Shown: in pieces, positions 63,927 to 64,000 of the stretch
Numbering within the stretch: the first letter of the stretch is position 1
Layout of the letters: the number at the start of each line of letters is the position of its first letter
Assembly: GCA_965204915.1 (NCBI GenBank)
Contig: OZ242023.1
Coordinates: 1,736,001-1,800,000, forward strand
Reading direction: 5' to 3'
Source: HK1 sp965204915
Lineage (GTDB): Bacteria > Pseudomonadota > Gammaproteobacteria > HK1
Length of the DNA stretch: 64,000 nucleotides
Position numbers and translations under genes: made by a program
Notes under the pieces: model-generated
Databases searched by the model: none
Told to the model about the DNA's origin: nothing
Seen by the model: the letters and a program-made list of their open reading frames with translations, nothing else

Positions 63927-64000
63927 TCAGGAATGGAACCGGAACACCGCCACCGCGCCGAAGACGCGCAGCCGCTCGGCCTCGCGGGCTGTGGCCTCGA
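63927..64000 (-). CDS. C-terminal end of an outer-membrane-type protein (partial)
   Basis: The last 23 codons, read on the minus strand, are EATAREAERLRVFGAVAVFR and then FHS before the stop. Alternating hydrophobic residues with a Phe close to the end are typical of the last beta strand of outer-membrane barrels. The gene continues beyond the window, so the identity is open. Confidence 0.45.
   Translation of the reverse strand, partial: EATAREAERLRVFGAVAVFRFHS

Overview
The window is high-GC DNA from what looks like a gammaproteobacterium. The evidence is a smc-zipA-ligA run, dksA, cysZ, and the block amidohydrolase-ubiG-phosphatase-SDR, which matches the Pseudomonas-type order around ubiG and mupP. 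Conserved housekeeping blocks alternate with decayed, insertion-sequence-rich DNA. A dmdA-like demethylase hints at a marine or host-associated lifestyle, but that is inference.

Layout. 1-12.8 kb: a partial phenylacetate-CoA-ligase-like gene, a 4Fe-4S protein, an acyl-CoA synthetase, dksA, cysZ, then smc-zipA-ligA. 12.8-16.8 kb: a deletion derivative of an IS110-family element, interrupted by an IS1202/ISNCY-type element, followed by a broken rve-type transposase. 16.8-21 kb: an orphan membrane protein, gene relics (DUF4926-like, PIN), an XRE/nucleotidyltransferase pair, and avtA. 21-23.2 kb: the full-length IS110-family element. 23.2-29 kb: three tandem paralogous secreted proteins with a constant N-terminal half and unrelated C-termini, plus an AT-rich membrane-protein gene. 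29-32.2 kb: a gene-poor junkyard with duplicated noncoding blocks, an integrase tail and a DUF4926 gene. 32.2-41.2 kb: an AmpG-like transporter, then SDR, squalene/phytoene-synthase-like, HAD phosphatase, ubiG, amidohydrolase and aldehyde dehydrogenase, all on the minus strand, with a tiny degenerate CRISPR-like array next to ubiG. 41.5-48.1 kb: copA behind a CueR-type promoter, a GMC oxidoreductase, and thrS. 48.3-58.4 kb: an accessory zone with an AAA ATPase/TOPRIM-like pair, a Uma2 protein, a dmdA-like gene, MazEF-like toxin-antitoxin genes, a PP-loop/cysteine-desulfurase pair, an IS3 remnant, and two orphan A-rich genes. 59-63.3 kb: ileS with a T-box leader.

Most striking points: (i) ileS encodes the long IleRS2-like type and sits behind a T-box riboswitch of actinobacterial character, which is very unusual for this group; (ii) a translationally coupled PP-loop ATPase and cysteine desulfurase look like a minimal sulfur-modification module; (iii) a short dispersed repeat sits exactly at the breakpoints of several truncated genes; (iv) the IS110 element carries a structured leader suitable for a bridge RNA and a 42-bp tandem expansion inside its transposase; (v) low-complexity in-frame inserts recur in ZipA, LigA, IleRS, the squalene-synthase-like protein and the IS110 transposase.

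No tRNA or rRNA genes were recognised by eye. Motif and domain calls are from reading only; no database search was run.
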